A DNA stretch of 64,000 nucleotides from Caballeronia sp. M1242. GTDB taxonomy: Bacteria > Pseudomonadota > Gammaproteobacteria > Burkholderiales > Burkholderiaceae. The DNA is taken from assembly GCF_017220215.1 (NCBI RefSeq), contig NZ_CP071132.1, forward strand, positions 496,001 through 560,000. Reading direction: 5' to 3'. Below, piece by piece: positions 52,692 through 61,483 of this stretch. How positions within the stretch are numbered: position 1 is the stretch's first letter; each line of letters opens with the position of its first letter. The position numbers and the translations under genes are program-made. A model generated the notes under the pieces. It was not told where the DNA came from. It did no database searches and saw only the letters and a program-made list of their open reading frames with translations.

Positions 52692-53035
52692 GGTGTGGCG
52701 AGTCGCAGTGTTGAAGTGGAAGCCGGCTGTGGACCGGCGTCATGTTCGCGCACGCAGCGATGGACGCATAGCGCTCGCGATCTATCGTAACTGCATTGCG
52801 GCGGTATGGGGTGGCGTGTGTGACGATTCGTTCCGTTTCCTCTGCTGCTCATCGGGCGTTTGCGGCTTGACTCGGGCGTCTTGAGGCACGAACGAGCGCG
52901 ATGCCGCTGCCCTGCATCCCGTGCGACTGGTTGTGTGAGCCCGCTTCGCAACGAAGCGAAAACGATTCGTTTGCGCCGCGCGCTCACGCTCGACTAGGCT
53001 CGGTGAACGAACCGCTTCGCACGAAAGGAGCCGCA
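52692..53035. other. 344-bp intergenic region, no gene seen
   Basis: Divergent spacer between the SET-domain gene and the cupin gene. It contains short A/T-rich runs (gcgaaaacgattcgtttgcg around 52957-52976) that may belong to the cupin promoter. No frame has both a start signal and a recognisable product. Confidence 0.3.
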
Positions 53036-53377
53036 ATGATCTCACCCGTCGATCTGACGACGCTCGCTCGCACCCCGAACGACGGCTATCTCAATCGCAT
53101 CGTCGCCACCGTCAACGACCATGAAGTTCACGTGAGCGTGATGAGCGCGCCATACGAATGGCATGTGCATCCGGATTCCGACGAGACCTTCATCGTCACG
53201 GAAGGCACGCTCGTGATCGACCTCGAAGACGGCTCGATGCACCTTCACGCCGGGCAACTGCTGACGGTCCCGGCGGGCGTGCGTCATCGCACGCGTCCGC
53301 TCGGCGCGCGCTCGGTGAACCTGACCGTGGAAAGAAAGCACGCGACGACCGTGTTCTGCGACGATCCGCGCGCATAG
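53036..53377 (+). CDS. Cupin-domain protein
   Basis: The ATG at 53036 follows AAAGGAG. The 113-residue single cupin shows WHVHPDSDETFIVTEG (HxH...E metal ligands) and the second motif LLTVPAGVRHRTRP with the last His. It binds a metal and could be an isomerase, dioxygenase or sugar-binding domain; the family does not tell. Monocistronic. Confidence 0.85.
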   Translation: MISPVDLTTLARTPNDGYLNRIVATVNDHEVHVSVMSAPYEWHVHPDSDETFIVTEGTLVIDLEDGSMHLHAGQLLTVPAGVRHRTRPLGARSVNLTVERKHATTVFCDDPRA

Positions 53378-53573
53378 CCCGAGGCGCGCGTCTTGGACAG
53401 CCGATCCGGCTTGGCAATTGCTCACCGTAAACGCAGCGGCCTTTTCTTTCCTATGTTCGTTTCCGACGGCAGGCGCAGCGCAGCTAGTTCGCATCGTGAT
53501 GCGACGAACCGCGCCCGGGCTGACTCGTCCGAAACAAATACATAGGTTCACGCGCGTTCAACCGGTGATTTTC

Positions 53574-53870
53574 GTGACGTATTCGAGTGGCAGACGCCCC
53601 AAGCTAGTTTATTTCCCCACACGCATCGTCGCGCCGACGCCAGGCGCGAGTGAGAGTGATTTCCAGATTTATGCGTCGTATCGCGGTAGTGCGGCAAGCG
53701 GCTATTACGGCACCTTGAAGGTCGTGCGAAAAACGGACGGGCGATTGCTGTTTCCGTTCGAAGGCGCGGACACGCTCGGGCCCTACGCGTCGAAGTCGGA
53801 TGCGATCGAAGCGGCGCAGCGCCGCGGCGACGAGGTCGTGCAGGCCGATCTCGCGCGCCCCGAGCTGTGA
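53574..53870 (+). CDS. Small DUF6723-like protein
   Basis: The C-terminal part (SDFQIYASYRGSAASGYYGTLKVVRKTDGRLLFPFEGADTLGPYASKSDAIEAA) matches the pattern I know from short Burkholderia DUF6723 proteins. The start is uncertain: I chose the GTG at 53574, with GGTGA five bases upstream and giving 98 residues, the usual size. An ATG at 53499 would add 25. Cytoplasmic, unknown function. Confidence 0.6.
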   Translation: MTYSSGRRPKLVYFPTRIVAPTPGASESDFQIYASYRGSAASGYYGTLKVVRKTDGRLLFPFEGADTLGPYASKSDAIEAAQRRGDEVVQADLARPEL

Positions 53871-53996
53871 TCGAAGTTCGTGTGTCGGCGGAACTCGCAA
53901 AGCCATTGCCGTTAAAGCGGTGGCTAGGCGGGAGCATGACTTGCTAACATGTCGCTCTTCGCGCTTATCGAGTTCCTTCTTCCGCCGGCGGCCAAC

Positions 53997-54386
53997 ATGA
54001 CCACTCAACTCAGTGACGTATGCAAATCACGGCTCTTTCGCGTGACGCTGACAGCGCCTGTCGAGGGGATCGCGTTCGTCATGGCCGACAGCCGCGAAGC
54101 CGCCTGGCGCATGGGAAAGACGGTCATCGCGGTAGTGCATGGCGCGGGCGTGCAGAATGTCGCCATCGCGGGCGTGCATTCGTTCGGCGAACTCGTAAGC
54201 ATGGGCACGTGCGATGACCTGGACATGCGCGTCTTCGAAGTCGCAAGTCAGGACGGCAAGAACACGGATTTTGCGGAAGCGCCTTACTTCCTCACCAACG
54301 ATGCGTCGCTGCTCGGCAAGTGGGCCGAGCTCCGCGCGGATCTCGCGGCCAACGTGGCACGCGCGCTAATCCGGCGGGCTAAGTAA
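53997..54386 (+). CDS. Hypothetical protein, 129 aa
   Basis: From the ATG at 53997 the product begins MTTQLSDVCKSRLFRVTL. An ATG at 53949 adds 16 hydrophobic residues and cannot be excluded. The protein has alternating strands and helices (PVEGIAFVMADSREAAWRMGKTVIAVVHG), no membrane span and no family I know. It follows the DUF6723-like gene by 126 bp. Confidence 0.55.
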   Translation: MTTQLSDVCKSRLFRVTLTAPVEGIAFVMADSREAAWRMGKTVIAVVHGAGVQNVAIAGVHSFGELVSMGTCDDLDMRVFEVASQDGKNTDFAEAPYFLTNDASLLGKWAELRADLAANVARALIRRAK

Positions 54387-54470
54387 GCGCTGCTCGGTTC
54401 ACTCAGTCTTGGCTGACGCCCGCTGGCACAGCGTGCGTCGATAGGCGGGAAACTGCTGCCGGCAGAAGGC

Positions 54471-54776
54471 TCAGGCGGCCACGCGGCGGTTCTGCTTCTC
54501 TTGAGCATCGGCGGCGGCGGAGCCGAGCGCCGAATCGAGCAAGGCCAGCTTGCGTTGCAGCGTGGCGACGCGTTGGCTTTGCGAGGGGACGAGCTCGTAG
54601 TCGCTGTCGAGTTGCGCCACGCGCATATCCCAATACTTCGTCGGCAGGCGTCCCGGCGCGGCGCTGCCTTCCACGAAACTCGCCAGGATCAGTTCGAGGT
54701 GTTTGAGTTCGCGCTCTGCGAGCTGGGCCGGGCGACGCTGTCGGAAGGCGGGGGCGGCGGCGAGAGTTCGTGTCAT
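54471..54776 (-). CDS. Hypothetical protein, 101 aa
   Basis: From the ATG ending at 54776 the product is mostly alpha-helical (AERELKHLELILASFV, SQRVATLQRKLALLDSALGSAAADA), a likely short coiled coil, with a KYWDMRVAQLDSDYELV middle. Weak ribosome binding site. The coherent helical pattern suggests a real gene. Convergent with the 53997 gene. Confidence 0.5.
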   Translation of the reverse strand: MTRTLAAAPAFRQRRPAQLAERELKHLELILASFVEGSAAPGRLPTKYWDMRVAQLDSDYELVPSQSQRVATLQRKLALLDSALGSAAADAQEKQNRRVAA

Positions 54777-55128
54777 AAGGAAGCGTCCAGCGTGAATTCG
54801 GAAAACAACTACAAGAGCAAGGTGCGTACCTTCGAAGCTTTTTCGCACCGATAAATGTGTTTCCAAATGAAACGGACGTGCGCTCAGGCCCGCCGGTATT
54901 AGCGTTCACCCTTATTCGTCTGGACTTTATTTGGCCGATAACTCAGACGCCAAATGCAGTCGTGCGTCGGCTAGCGCACGGACCGATGCGAAAACTTTTA
55001 CACGCGGCATGGTGGTTTCTTCAAACGTTTGCCGTGGGTCTGGCGCTTGCTCCTTTCGCCGCGTGCCATCCTTCCTTAGTGAATCCACCGGATGCGAACC
55101 GCGCAGCGCGCCACTCGAGCCCATCGAC
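54777..55128. other. 352-bp region before recQ
   Basis: AT-richer spacer (54790-55000) holding the promoters of recQ and of the minus-strand small gene. A plus-strand frame (54857-55132) with a hydrophobic segment and a LAPFAAC string resembles a lipoprotein leader but overlaps recQ and has no good start, so it is not called. Confidence 0.3.
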
Positions 55129-56940
55129 ATGAACGACACCACCCGCAGCATCGCCACCCGCGCGCGCAAACCGCTCGACCGTGAACTCGAAACCGCCCTT
55201 CGCAAAGTCTTCGGCTTTCCTCATCTGCGGCCGGGCCAGGACGAAGTCATCCGCAGCGTTCTCGACGGCCACGACACCCTCGCCGTCATGCCTACCGGCG
55301 CCGGCAAGTCCCTGTGCTATCAATTGCCCGCCTTGCAACTGGACGGCATGACGGTCGTCGTGTCGCCGCTCATCTCGCTCATGCGCGATCAGGCCGCAAA
55401 GCTGACCGAAGCCGGTGTAGCAGCGTTGGTCCTTAACAGCACGTTGTCCACGACAGAAGAACGCGAAGCCATGCAAGCGGTCACGGAGGGCGAGGTCCGC
55501 ATTCTCTTCGTCACGCCGGAGCGGCTCGTGAACGCGGAATTCACCGCGACGCTCACTTCGAAGGACATGCCGTCGGTGCCGCTCGTCGTCATCGACGAGG
55601 CGCATTGCATCTCGCAGTGGGGCCACGACTTCCGCCCGGCTTACGTCGAGCTGATCCACGCCGTGAAGACGCTCGGCCGCCCGCCCGTGCTCGCGCTGAC
55701 CGCGACGGCGACGCCCGCCGTCATCGAGGACATCGTGCGCGAATTGCAGATGCGCCAAGCCAACGTCATCCATACGGGCGTGTACCGCGACAACCTGCAT
55801 TTCTCGGTCGAACAGTTGACGAATCCCGAGGACAAGCGCCGGCGCGCCATCGAGCTCGCGAGCACGCTGGAAGGCAGCGGCATCATCTATTGCGCGACGG
55901 TGGCCGAATGCGATGCGCTGCACGCCGCGCTCGGCGAGGCGGGCGTCGCGGCGCAGCGCTACCACGGCAAGATGGCGGCGAGCGCGCGGTCCGAAGCGCA
56001 GGACGCGTTCATGGCCGACGAAGCACGCGTGATGGTCGCGACCAATGCGTTCGGCATGGGCATCGACAAGCCCAACATTCGCTTCGTGCTGCATGCGCAG
56101 GTGCCGGGCAGTCTCGACGCGTACTATCAGGAAGCCGGGCGGGCTGGCCGCGACGGCGAGCCGGCCCAGTGCATCCTGCTTTTCGAACTGAAGGACAAGC
56201 AGGTTCAGCAGTTCTTTCTCGGCGGCCGCTACCCGAGCGCGGAGACGATCCGGCGCGTGGCCGAGACGGTGCGCGACCTCGCGCGCGAAAACGCGAGCCA
56301 GACGCTCGAAAAGCCGCTGGAACGCCTGCGCGAAGCGTTGCCGCACGTCGGCGTGAACAAGCTGCGCGTCGCGGCCACGCTGCTCAACGATATGGGCGTG
56401 ACGCGTCGCACGCGGCGCGGCGGCATGAAGCTGATTGACGACGGCGCGGCCATCGCGCAACTGGACGATGCCGCTCAGGGCTACGCGGCGCGCGCCGGAC
56501 GCGATCGCGCCGTGCTGGAACGCATGATCAGCTATGCGCAGAGCGCGCAGTGCCGGTGGCGCATGTTGCTCGACTACTTCGCCGACGACGTGGACGACGA
56601 CGTTCCTTCGCAGCCGTCCGCGGGCAAGCCGGAAGTGAACTATCAGGCGCCCGACGACGAACTCGGCGGCGGCGCGTGCGGTTCGTGCGACAACTGCCTG
56701 CATCCGCCGGAAGTGCAGGAGAGCCCGCGCGAAGTGCGCGAACAGGCGCTGTCGGAAGAGCACGAGAAAGAAGCGAAGCCGAAGCGCAGCGCACCGACGT
56801 TCAATCAGGGCGACCGCGTGCGCGTGCGCCGCTATGGCGATGGCGTGGTGGAAATGGTGAGCGCGGATCGCGTGGCGGTGCGCTTCCCGGACGACGAGAC
56901 GCGCACCTTCATCGCGCGCTATGTGAAGCGCGCGGCGTGA
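55129..56940 (+). CDS. recQ: ATP-dependent DNA helicase RecQ
   Basis: The 603-residue protein has helicase motifs I (MPTGAGKS), II (VIDEAHC), III (ALTATAT), IV-VI (MVATNAFGMGIDKPNIRFVLH, YYQEAGRAGRDG) and the RecQ zinc site (CRWRMLLDYF ... CGSCDNC). The C-terminal 60 residues form an SH3-like tail (FNQGDRVRVRRYGDGVVEMV) in place of an HRDC domain. It unwinds DNA in recombination and repair. Start at 55129 chosen for family-like length; no strong Shine-Dalgarno. Confidence 0.93.
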   Translation: MNDTTRSIATRARKPLDRELETALRKVFGFPHLRPGQDEVIRSVLDGHDTLAVMPTGAGKSLCYQLPALQLDGMTVVVSPLISLMRDQAAKLTEAGVAALVLNSTLSTTEEREAMQAVTEGEVRILFVTPERLVNAEFTATLTSKDMPSVPLVVIDEAHCISQWGHDFRPAYVELIHAVKTLGRPPVLALTATATPAVIEDIVRELQMRQANVIHTGVYRDNLHFSVEQLTNPEDKRRRAIELASTLEGSGIIYCATVAECDALHAALGEAGVAAQRYHGKMAASARSEAQDAFMADEARVMVATNAFGMGIDKPNIRFVLHAQVPGSLDAYYQEAGRAGRDGEPAQCILLFELKDKQVQQFFLGGRYPSAETIRRVAETVRDLARENASQTLEKPLERLREALPHVGVNKLRVAATLLNDMGVTRRTRRGGMKLIDDGAAIAQLDDAAQGYAARAGRDRAVLERMISYAQSAQCRWRMLLDYFADDVDDDVPSQPSAGKPEVNYQAPDDELGGGACGSCDNCLHPPEVQESPREVREQALSEEHEKEAKPKRSAPTFNQGDRVRVRRYGDGVVEMVSADRVAVRFPDDETRTFIARYVKRAA

Positions 56941-56955
56941 CGGAAAGAAAAGGGC

Positions 56956-57159
56956 TTACGTGTTGGTCGGTTCGCCCGGATCCTCGACGCCCTTTTCGAT
57001 GTTGTCCTTCTGATCGGCGTAGTCCTTGCGGCTCGCGCCGTTGGTGATCTCGACATCGCCCTTGAGCTTGCGGTCCTCGTCACCGGTCACGGTGCCGATG
57101 GCCGTATCCACCCAACCCTTCACCTGTTCCTTGATGCCTTCGGTCGCGTCCTTGTTCAT
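56956..57159 (-). CDS. CsbD-family stress protein
   Basis: The 67-residue hydrophilic protein has the CsbD core (EQVKGWVDTAIGTVTGDEDRKLKGDVEI). AGGAGAG precedes the ATG. The family is induced by general stress in many bacteria and binds no known partner. It is convergent with recQ. Confidence 0.88.
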   Translation of the reverse strand: MNKDATEGIKEQVKGWVDTAIGTVTGDEDRKLKGDVEITNGASRKDYADQKDNIEKGVEDPGEPTNT

Positions 57160-57279
57160 GTGACTCTCCTTTCGGAATTAGCGGTTTCAACATACCGTTC
57201 GTCGCAACGGTTATGCCCGAACTCACGGGCGCGCGTGTTGCTGAATCATCGTTCGATCAATCTTTCCGGGAGTCAGACG

Positions 57280-58488
57280 ATGAAAGCAGTCGTGTTTCAC
57301 GGCATAGGCAACATATCGCTCGACAACGTAGCGGACCCCACGATTCAGCACGATCACGACGCGGTGGTCCGGCTCACCGCGAGCGCCATCTGCGGCACGG
57401 ACTTGCACATGGTGCGCGGCACGTTTTCCGGCATGGTGCCGGGCACGATCCTCGGTCATGAAGGCGTGGGCATCATCGAAGAAATCGGCAAGGGCGTGCG
57501 CAACCTGAAGCGCGGCGATCGCGTGCTGATTCCGTCGACCATTTCGTGCGGATGCTGCGGATACTGCCGGCAGGGCTACACCGCGCAATGCGACCTCGCG
57601 AACCCGAACGGTCCGTCCGCGGGCACCGCGTTCTATGGCGGACCGAAAGCCACGGGTCCGATCAACGGCCTGCAAGCCGAGTTCGCGCGCACGCCGCTCG
57701 CGAACGCGAGCCTGATCAAGTTGCCGGAGAACGTCGACGACGAGCGCGCCATTCTCATCTCCGATATCTTCCCGACCGGCTTCTTCGGCGCGCAACTGGC
57801 GGAAGTGCGTCCGGGCGATACCGTCGCGGTGTTCGGCGCGGGGCCGGTGGGCCAATTCGCGATTGCGAGCGCATGGATGCTCGGCGCGGGCCGCGTGATC
57901 GCTGTGGACCGCTTGCAGGATCGTCTCGATATGGCGCGCGCGCAGGGCGCGGAAACGGTGAACTTCGATCAGGAAGACCCGGTGCAGGCAATTCTGGAAC
58001 TGACGAACGGCATCGGCGTGGATCGTGCAATCGACGCGGTCGGCGTGGATGCGGTGCATCCAGAGGGCGGGCCGGCCGCGTCGGAAGACAAGATCAAGCA
58101 GGCGGAACAGGAAAGCCAGACGGTCACGCCCGAGCGCAATCAGGACGGCAACAATTGGACGCCCGGCAATGCGCCGACGCAGGCGATCGACTGGGCCGTT
58201 GCCGCGCTCGCGAAGGCGGGCACGCTCGGCGTGATCGGCGTATACCCGCCGAACGATCGCTTCTTCCCGCTCGGCATCGCGATGAACAAGAACCTCACCA
58301 TCAAGATGGGCAACTGCAACCATCGCTCGATCACGCCGGCGTTGATCGAGCGCGTGAGCAACGGCTCGTTCGATCCGCTTCGCGTGTTGACGACGCGCGA
58401 GCCGATGATGAACGTCATCGAGGCTTATAAGGCATTCGATTTGCGCCAGCCGGGATGGATCAAGGTGAAGCTCGATCCTGCAGCTTGA
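57280..58488 (+). CDS. Zinc-dependent alcohol dehydrogenase, formaldehyde-dehydrogenase-like
   Basis: The 402-residue MDR protein has the catalytic zinc residues (ICGTDLH, GHEGVG), the structural zinc cysteines (CGCCGYCRQGYTAQC) and the NAD motif GAGPVGQ. The insertion around residues 255-290 (GPAASEDKIKQAEQESQTV) and GNCNHRSITPALIE resemble glutathione-independent formaldehyde dehydrogenase-like proteins. The substrate is unproven. A paralogue lies at 61484. Confidence 0.9.
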   Translation: MKAVVFHGIGNISLDNVADPTIQHDHDAVVRLTASAICGTDLHMVRGTFSGMVPGTILGHEGVGIIEEIGKGVRNLKRGDRVLIPSTISCGCCGYCRQGYTAQCDLANPNGPSAGTAFYGGPKATGPINGLQAEFARTPLANASLIKLPENVDDERAILISDIFPTGFFGAQLAEVRPGDTVAVFGAGPVGQFAIASAWMLGAGRVIAVDRLQDRLDMARAQGAETVNFDQEDPVQAILELTNGIGVDRAIDAVGVDAVHPEGGPAASEDKIKQAEQESQTVTPERNQDGNNWTPGNAPTQAIDWAVAALAKAGTLGVIGVYPPNDRFFPLGIAMNKNLTIKMGNCNHRSITPALIERVSNGSFDPLRVLTTREPMMNVIEAYKAFDLRQPGWIKVKLDPAA

Positions 58489-58895
58489 CGGGCAATGGAA
58501 AAGCGGGGCGGTCTCCTCTCGCGAAACCGCCCCGTGTCCTCAGACTGCAACTCGTGTCAAAGACTTTAGACCTTCGAAAGATTAGCGAGCGCGATTGCGT
58601 CGATCAACGCGCTCATCTGCAAAGCACCTCTCCAGATGGCGCATGAATAGCGTGGTCCATGTGCAACATCGAAATGAGCGAGCGTCGAGTTTCGATGGCA
58701 CTAAGCGATTGACCGTAAAGCATTAACCCGCGCTCAAGCATGCTCATTCCAGTTTTAGCAATAGATTCTTACCCGGCAAAACGCGTCGAATAACGCGACG
58801 TATGAGAGCGCATTGCTTAAAGTGTGTCGAGCCTCCCGGGGACAAGGCGCATCGCCTCGGGAAGCCTTTGCTCTAAATCAGGACACACAGCAATC
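58489..58895. other. Leader region of the porin gene
   Basis: The 407-bp gap begins with the terminator at 58504 and then becomes AT-richer. A GCCTCCCGGGG / CCTCGGGAAGCC pair of near-complementary runs (58831-58866) lies directly before the porin ATG and could fold over its ribosome binding region. No coding frame is supported. Confidence 0.35.
58504..58534 (+). terminator. Probable terminator after the alcohol dehydrogenase
   Basis: CGGGGCGGT and ACCGCCCCG form a 9-bp stem with a 13-base loop, 16 bp past the stop. There is no T-run, so termination may be weak or factor-assisted. Confidence 0.5.
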
Positions 58896-60047
58896 ATGAA
58901 AAGAAATCTCCTCATTGTGGGCGTGCTCGGCGCCTTTGCGGCTTCTGCACAGGCACAAAGCAGCGTCACGCTATACGGCATGCTGGACGCCGGCCTCGTG
59001 TATGCGAATAACGCCGGTGGCCACAGCAATTGGCAGCAAGGCAGCGGTTCCGTCTCCGATACGTATTTCGGCTTGCGCGGCAGCGAAGATCTGGGCGGCG
59101 GGTTGCACGCGCTCTTCAAGTTGGAGAGCGGCTTCAACCTGAATAACGGCGGCTTCAATCAGGACGGCATGTTCAATCGCCAGGCGTATGTCGGTCTGCA
59201 AAGCGATCAGTTCGGTACTGTCACGCTCGGCCGTCAATATGATTCAATGGTCGATTTTCTCGGGCCGCTTTCCGAAGCAGGCGCGGGCTATGGCAACAAC
59301 CTGAGCGCGCATCCGTTCGATAACGACAATCTCGACAACTCGTTCTCGATCAAGAATTCGGTTAAGTATCGCAGCGCGAATTACGCGGGCTTCAAGTTCG
59401 GCGGTCTGTACGGCTTCAGCAACGACGCCGGCCAGTTCTCGAATAACCGCGCATGGAGCGCGGGCGCGTCGTACACAGCCGGCCCGCTGAACTTCGCGGC
59501 GGCTTACCTGCAAACGAACAATTCGCGCAACTTCAACACGGGCGGCGCGGTGACGGCGGGACAGAGCAACAAGGGCAACCTGACGGCGGACCTGCAACGC
59601 ACGTTCGGCGCGGGCGTAAACTACGCGTACGGTCCGGCGACGGTGGGCTTCGTGTGGACGAACACGCACTATGACGGCCTGATCGCGGCGTCGCAGGGCG
59701 GCACGTCGTTCACGCTCCCGACCGGCACGAACCTGCATCTGAACAACTTCGAGTTGAACGGCCGCTACGCGCTCACGCCGGCGCTGAACCTCGACGCCGC
59801 CTACACCTACACGGACGGCAAGCTCACGGGCTCGAACGGCACGGGCGATCCGAAGTGGCATACCGTTTCGCTGCAAGCCGACTACTCGCTGTCGCGCCGC
59901 ACGGACGTTTATGTCGAAGGCGTGTATCAGCATGCGTCCGGCCAGCTCGGCAACGCAGGCGCGAACGTCGCGATCATCAACACGCTGTCGCCGTCGACCT
60001 CGCAGAATCAGGTCGCCGCTGCGGTGGGTCTGCGTCACCGGTTCTAA
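58896..60047 (+). CDS. Gram-negative porin (Porin_4 / OmpC-like)
   Basis: The 383-residue protein has a signal peptide ending SAQAQSSVTLYG, the invariant start of Burkholderia porins. Beta-strand repeats, GLRGSEDLGGGLHALFKLE, TLGRQYDS and the C-terminal VGLRHRF with terminal Phe follow; the Phe directs outer-membrane insertion. It forms trimeric diffusion channels. Selectivity is unknown. A long leader upstream suggests post-transcriptional control. Confidence 0.93.
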   Translation: MKRNLLIVGVLGAFAASAQAQSSVTLYGMLDAGLVYANNAGGHSNWQQGSGSVSDTYFGLRGSEDLGGGLHALFKLESGFNLNNGGFNQDGMFNRQAYVGLQSDQFGTVTLGRQYDSMVDFLGPLSEAGAGYGNNLSAHPFDNDNLDNSFSIKNSVKYRSANYAGFKFGGLYGFSNDAGQFSNNRAWSAGASYTAGPLNFAAAYLQTNNSRNFNTGGAVTAGQSNKGNLTADLQRTFGAGVNYAYGPATVGFVWTNTHYDGLIAASQGGTSFTLPTGTNLHLNNFELNGRYALTPALNLDAAYTYTDGKLTGSNGTGDPKWHTVSLQADYSLSRRTDVYVEGVYQHASGQLGNAGANVAIINTLSPSTSQNQVAAAVGLRHRF

Positions 60048-60059
60048 GCTGCACTGAGT

Positions 60060-60134
60060 TTCACCAACGCTTCACCAACGCTTCACCAACGCTTCACCAA
60101 CGCTTCACCAACGCTTCACCAACGCTTCACCAAC
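60060..60134. repeat. 11-bp tandem repeat, six perfect copies plus a partial
   Basis: TTCACCAACGC is repeated six times without error from 60060 to 60125, then nine bases of a seventh copy to 60134. It starts 13 bases after the porin stop and runs directly into the downstream hairpin. Perfect units suggest recent slippage expansion. Confidence 0.9.
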
Positions 60135-60135
60135 A

Positions 60136-60170
60136 CAAACGGCCGCGATCATGACGATCGCGGCCGTTTG
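60136..60170. terminator. Long perfect hairpin between porin and Mn-catalase
   Basis: CAAACGGCCGCGATC-ATGAC-GATCGCGGCCGTTTG has perfect 15-base arms. It lies between two convergent genes and probably terminates both transcripts. The T-tract is short (TTTGTTCTT) on the plus strand. Confidence 0.75.
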
Positions 60171-60200
60171 TTCTTGCGGCGCTGTCGCGCGATGCGCGCG

Positions 60201-61070
60201 TCAGACTGCCTTGCCCGAGCCCAGGTCCGCGCCGGTCACCGGGTCGGCGGCGGGGTCGGACGCAGTGCGCGTTGCCATCGTGGTGAGCGCGTCCTTCTCC
60301 ATCTCGCTCACGGTCACGCTCGCGGTGCCGTCGCCACCATCGACTGCGGGTTGCGGATCTTCGACGAACTTCCAGTCGCCGCCTTCGTTCCACGGGCCGC
60401 GTGCGTCGTCGCCCTTCGACATGTTGAAGTACACGCTCGTGAACTCCGGCACGCCCGGCAGCTTGCCTTGCGGGAAGTTCGGCTGGATCGAATGCAGCGC
60501 CTTCTCGAACGACTTCTGATGTGCGATTTCGCGCGTCATCAGAAAGCCGAGCGCGTCCTTGATGCCGGGATCGTCCGTGACGTTGATGAGGCGCTCATAG
60601 ACGATCTTCGCGCGCGCTTCGGCCGCAATGTTCGAGCGCAAGTCAGCCGTCGGCTCGCCGATCGTGTCGATATACGCCGCTGTCCACGGATAACCCGCCG
60701 AGTTCGTCAGCGGCGTGCCCGCGCCGTACAGGATCGCGGTCGTGTGCGAATCGTTGCCGTTGCCCGTCATCGAGCGATACAGCTCGGCTTCCTGCTCCAC
60801 CGCTTCGGCCAGCGCGCCCTTCGCGCCCTTGTTCAGCATCGCGACGATGCTGCCGATCACTTCGAGGTGGCTCATCTCTTCGGTCGCAATATCGAAGAGC
60901 ATGTCCTTGCGGCCCGGATCGTCTTCGGTAACCGCTTGCGTGAAGTAGCGCATGGCGGCGGCAAGCTCGCCTTGCGGGCCGCCGAACTGCTCGAGAAGCA
61001 GATTGGCGAGGCCGGGATTGGGCGCGGCAACGCGCACCGTGTACTGCAGACGTTTGTTGTGGATGAACAT
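60201..61070 (-). CDS. Manganese catalase
   Basis: AAGGAG precedes the ATG. The 289-residue protein shows the di-Mn ligands: Glu in GPQGELAAAMRYF, Glu and His in IATEEMSHLE, Glu in EARAKIVYERL and His in REIAHQKSFEKAL. ILYGAGTPLTNSAGYPWTAAYI is typical of the family. It dismutates hydrogen peroxide without heme. With the nearby CsbD and Nramp genes it suggests peroxide and manganese-linked stress handling; the link is an inference. Confidence 0.95.
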   Translation of the reverse strand: MFIHNKRLQYTVRVAAPNPGLANLLLEQFGGPQGELAAAMRYFTQAVTEDDPGRKDMLFDIATEEMSHLEVIGSIVAMLNKGAKGALAEAVEQEAELYRSMTGNGNDSHTTAILYGAGTPLTNSAGYPWTAAYIDTIGEPTADLRSNIAAEARAKIVYERLINVTDDPGIKDALGFLMTREIAHQKSFEKALHSIQPNFPQGKLPGVPEFTSVYFNMSKGDDARGPWNEGGDWKFVEDPQPAVDGGDGTASVTVSEMEKDALTTMATRTASDPAADPVTGADLGSGKAV

Positions 61071-61483
61071 GGCAGGCTCCTTCGATGAAAGTGCGAGAGG
61101 TCCAAACAAGCGATGCGGGGAAGCGCCATCGAGCGTCCAGCGCTAGAACCGGATGGGCGCATCGAGTGAATAGCAGTGGGTATTCCCACGGCGCGCTGAG
61201 CCGTTGGATTTTTCCAATCGCGTCGATAGGGGCGACGCGCGGCGCGGTTCGCGCGGTCGTTTCCCAAGCCTGGGGCAGGTCGCCGCTCGATGCGCGGGCC
61301 CGTCCGCGCGAGTAGCGTTATTGCATTGCTTACGTGCTGTATGCGATGACGCAAGCTCGTCATGGACATCCTGGCGGCTGGTCACGCGGAACACGCGTTG
61401 CTGCACTTGCGTTGCGGTCGACGCTCTTGCTACTCAGTGATTCGACACGCGTTCCGACCTTTCACTCCCGCTGGAGGCAAACA
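61071..61483. other. 413-bp divergent spacer, no gene seen
   Basis: Lies between the divergent Mn-catalase and alcohol dehydrogenase genes. Several high-GC frames overlap but none has a start signal or recognisable product. Promoters for both genes must be here; I found no clear -35/-10 pair. Confidence 0.3.

Noticed and set aside
54857..55132. Possible small lipoprotein before recQ
   Set aside because: Overlaps the recQ start, has no Shine-Dalgarno, and the lipobox-like string lies too far from the N-terminus.
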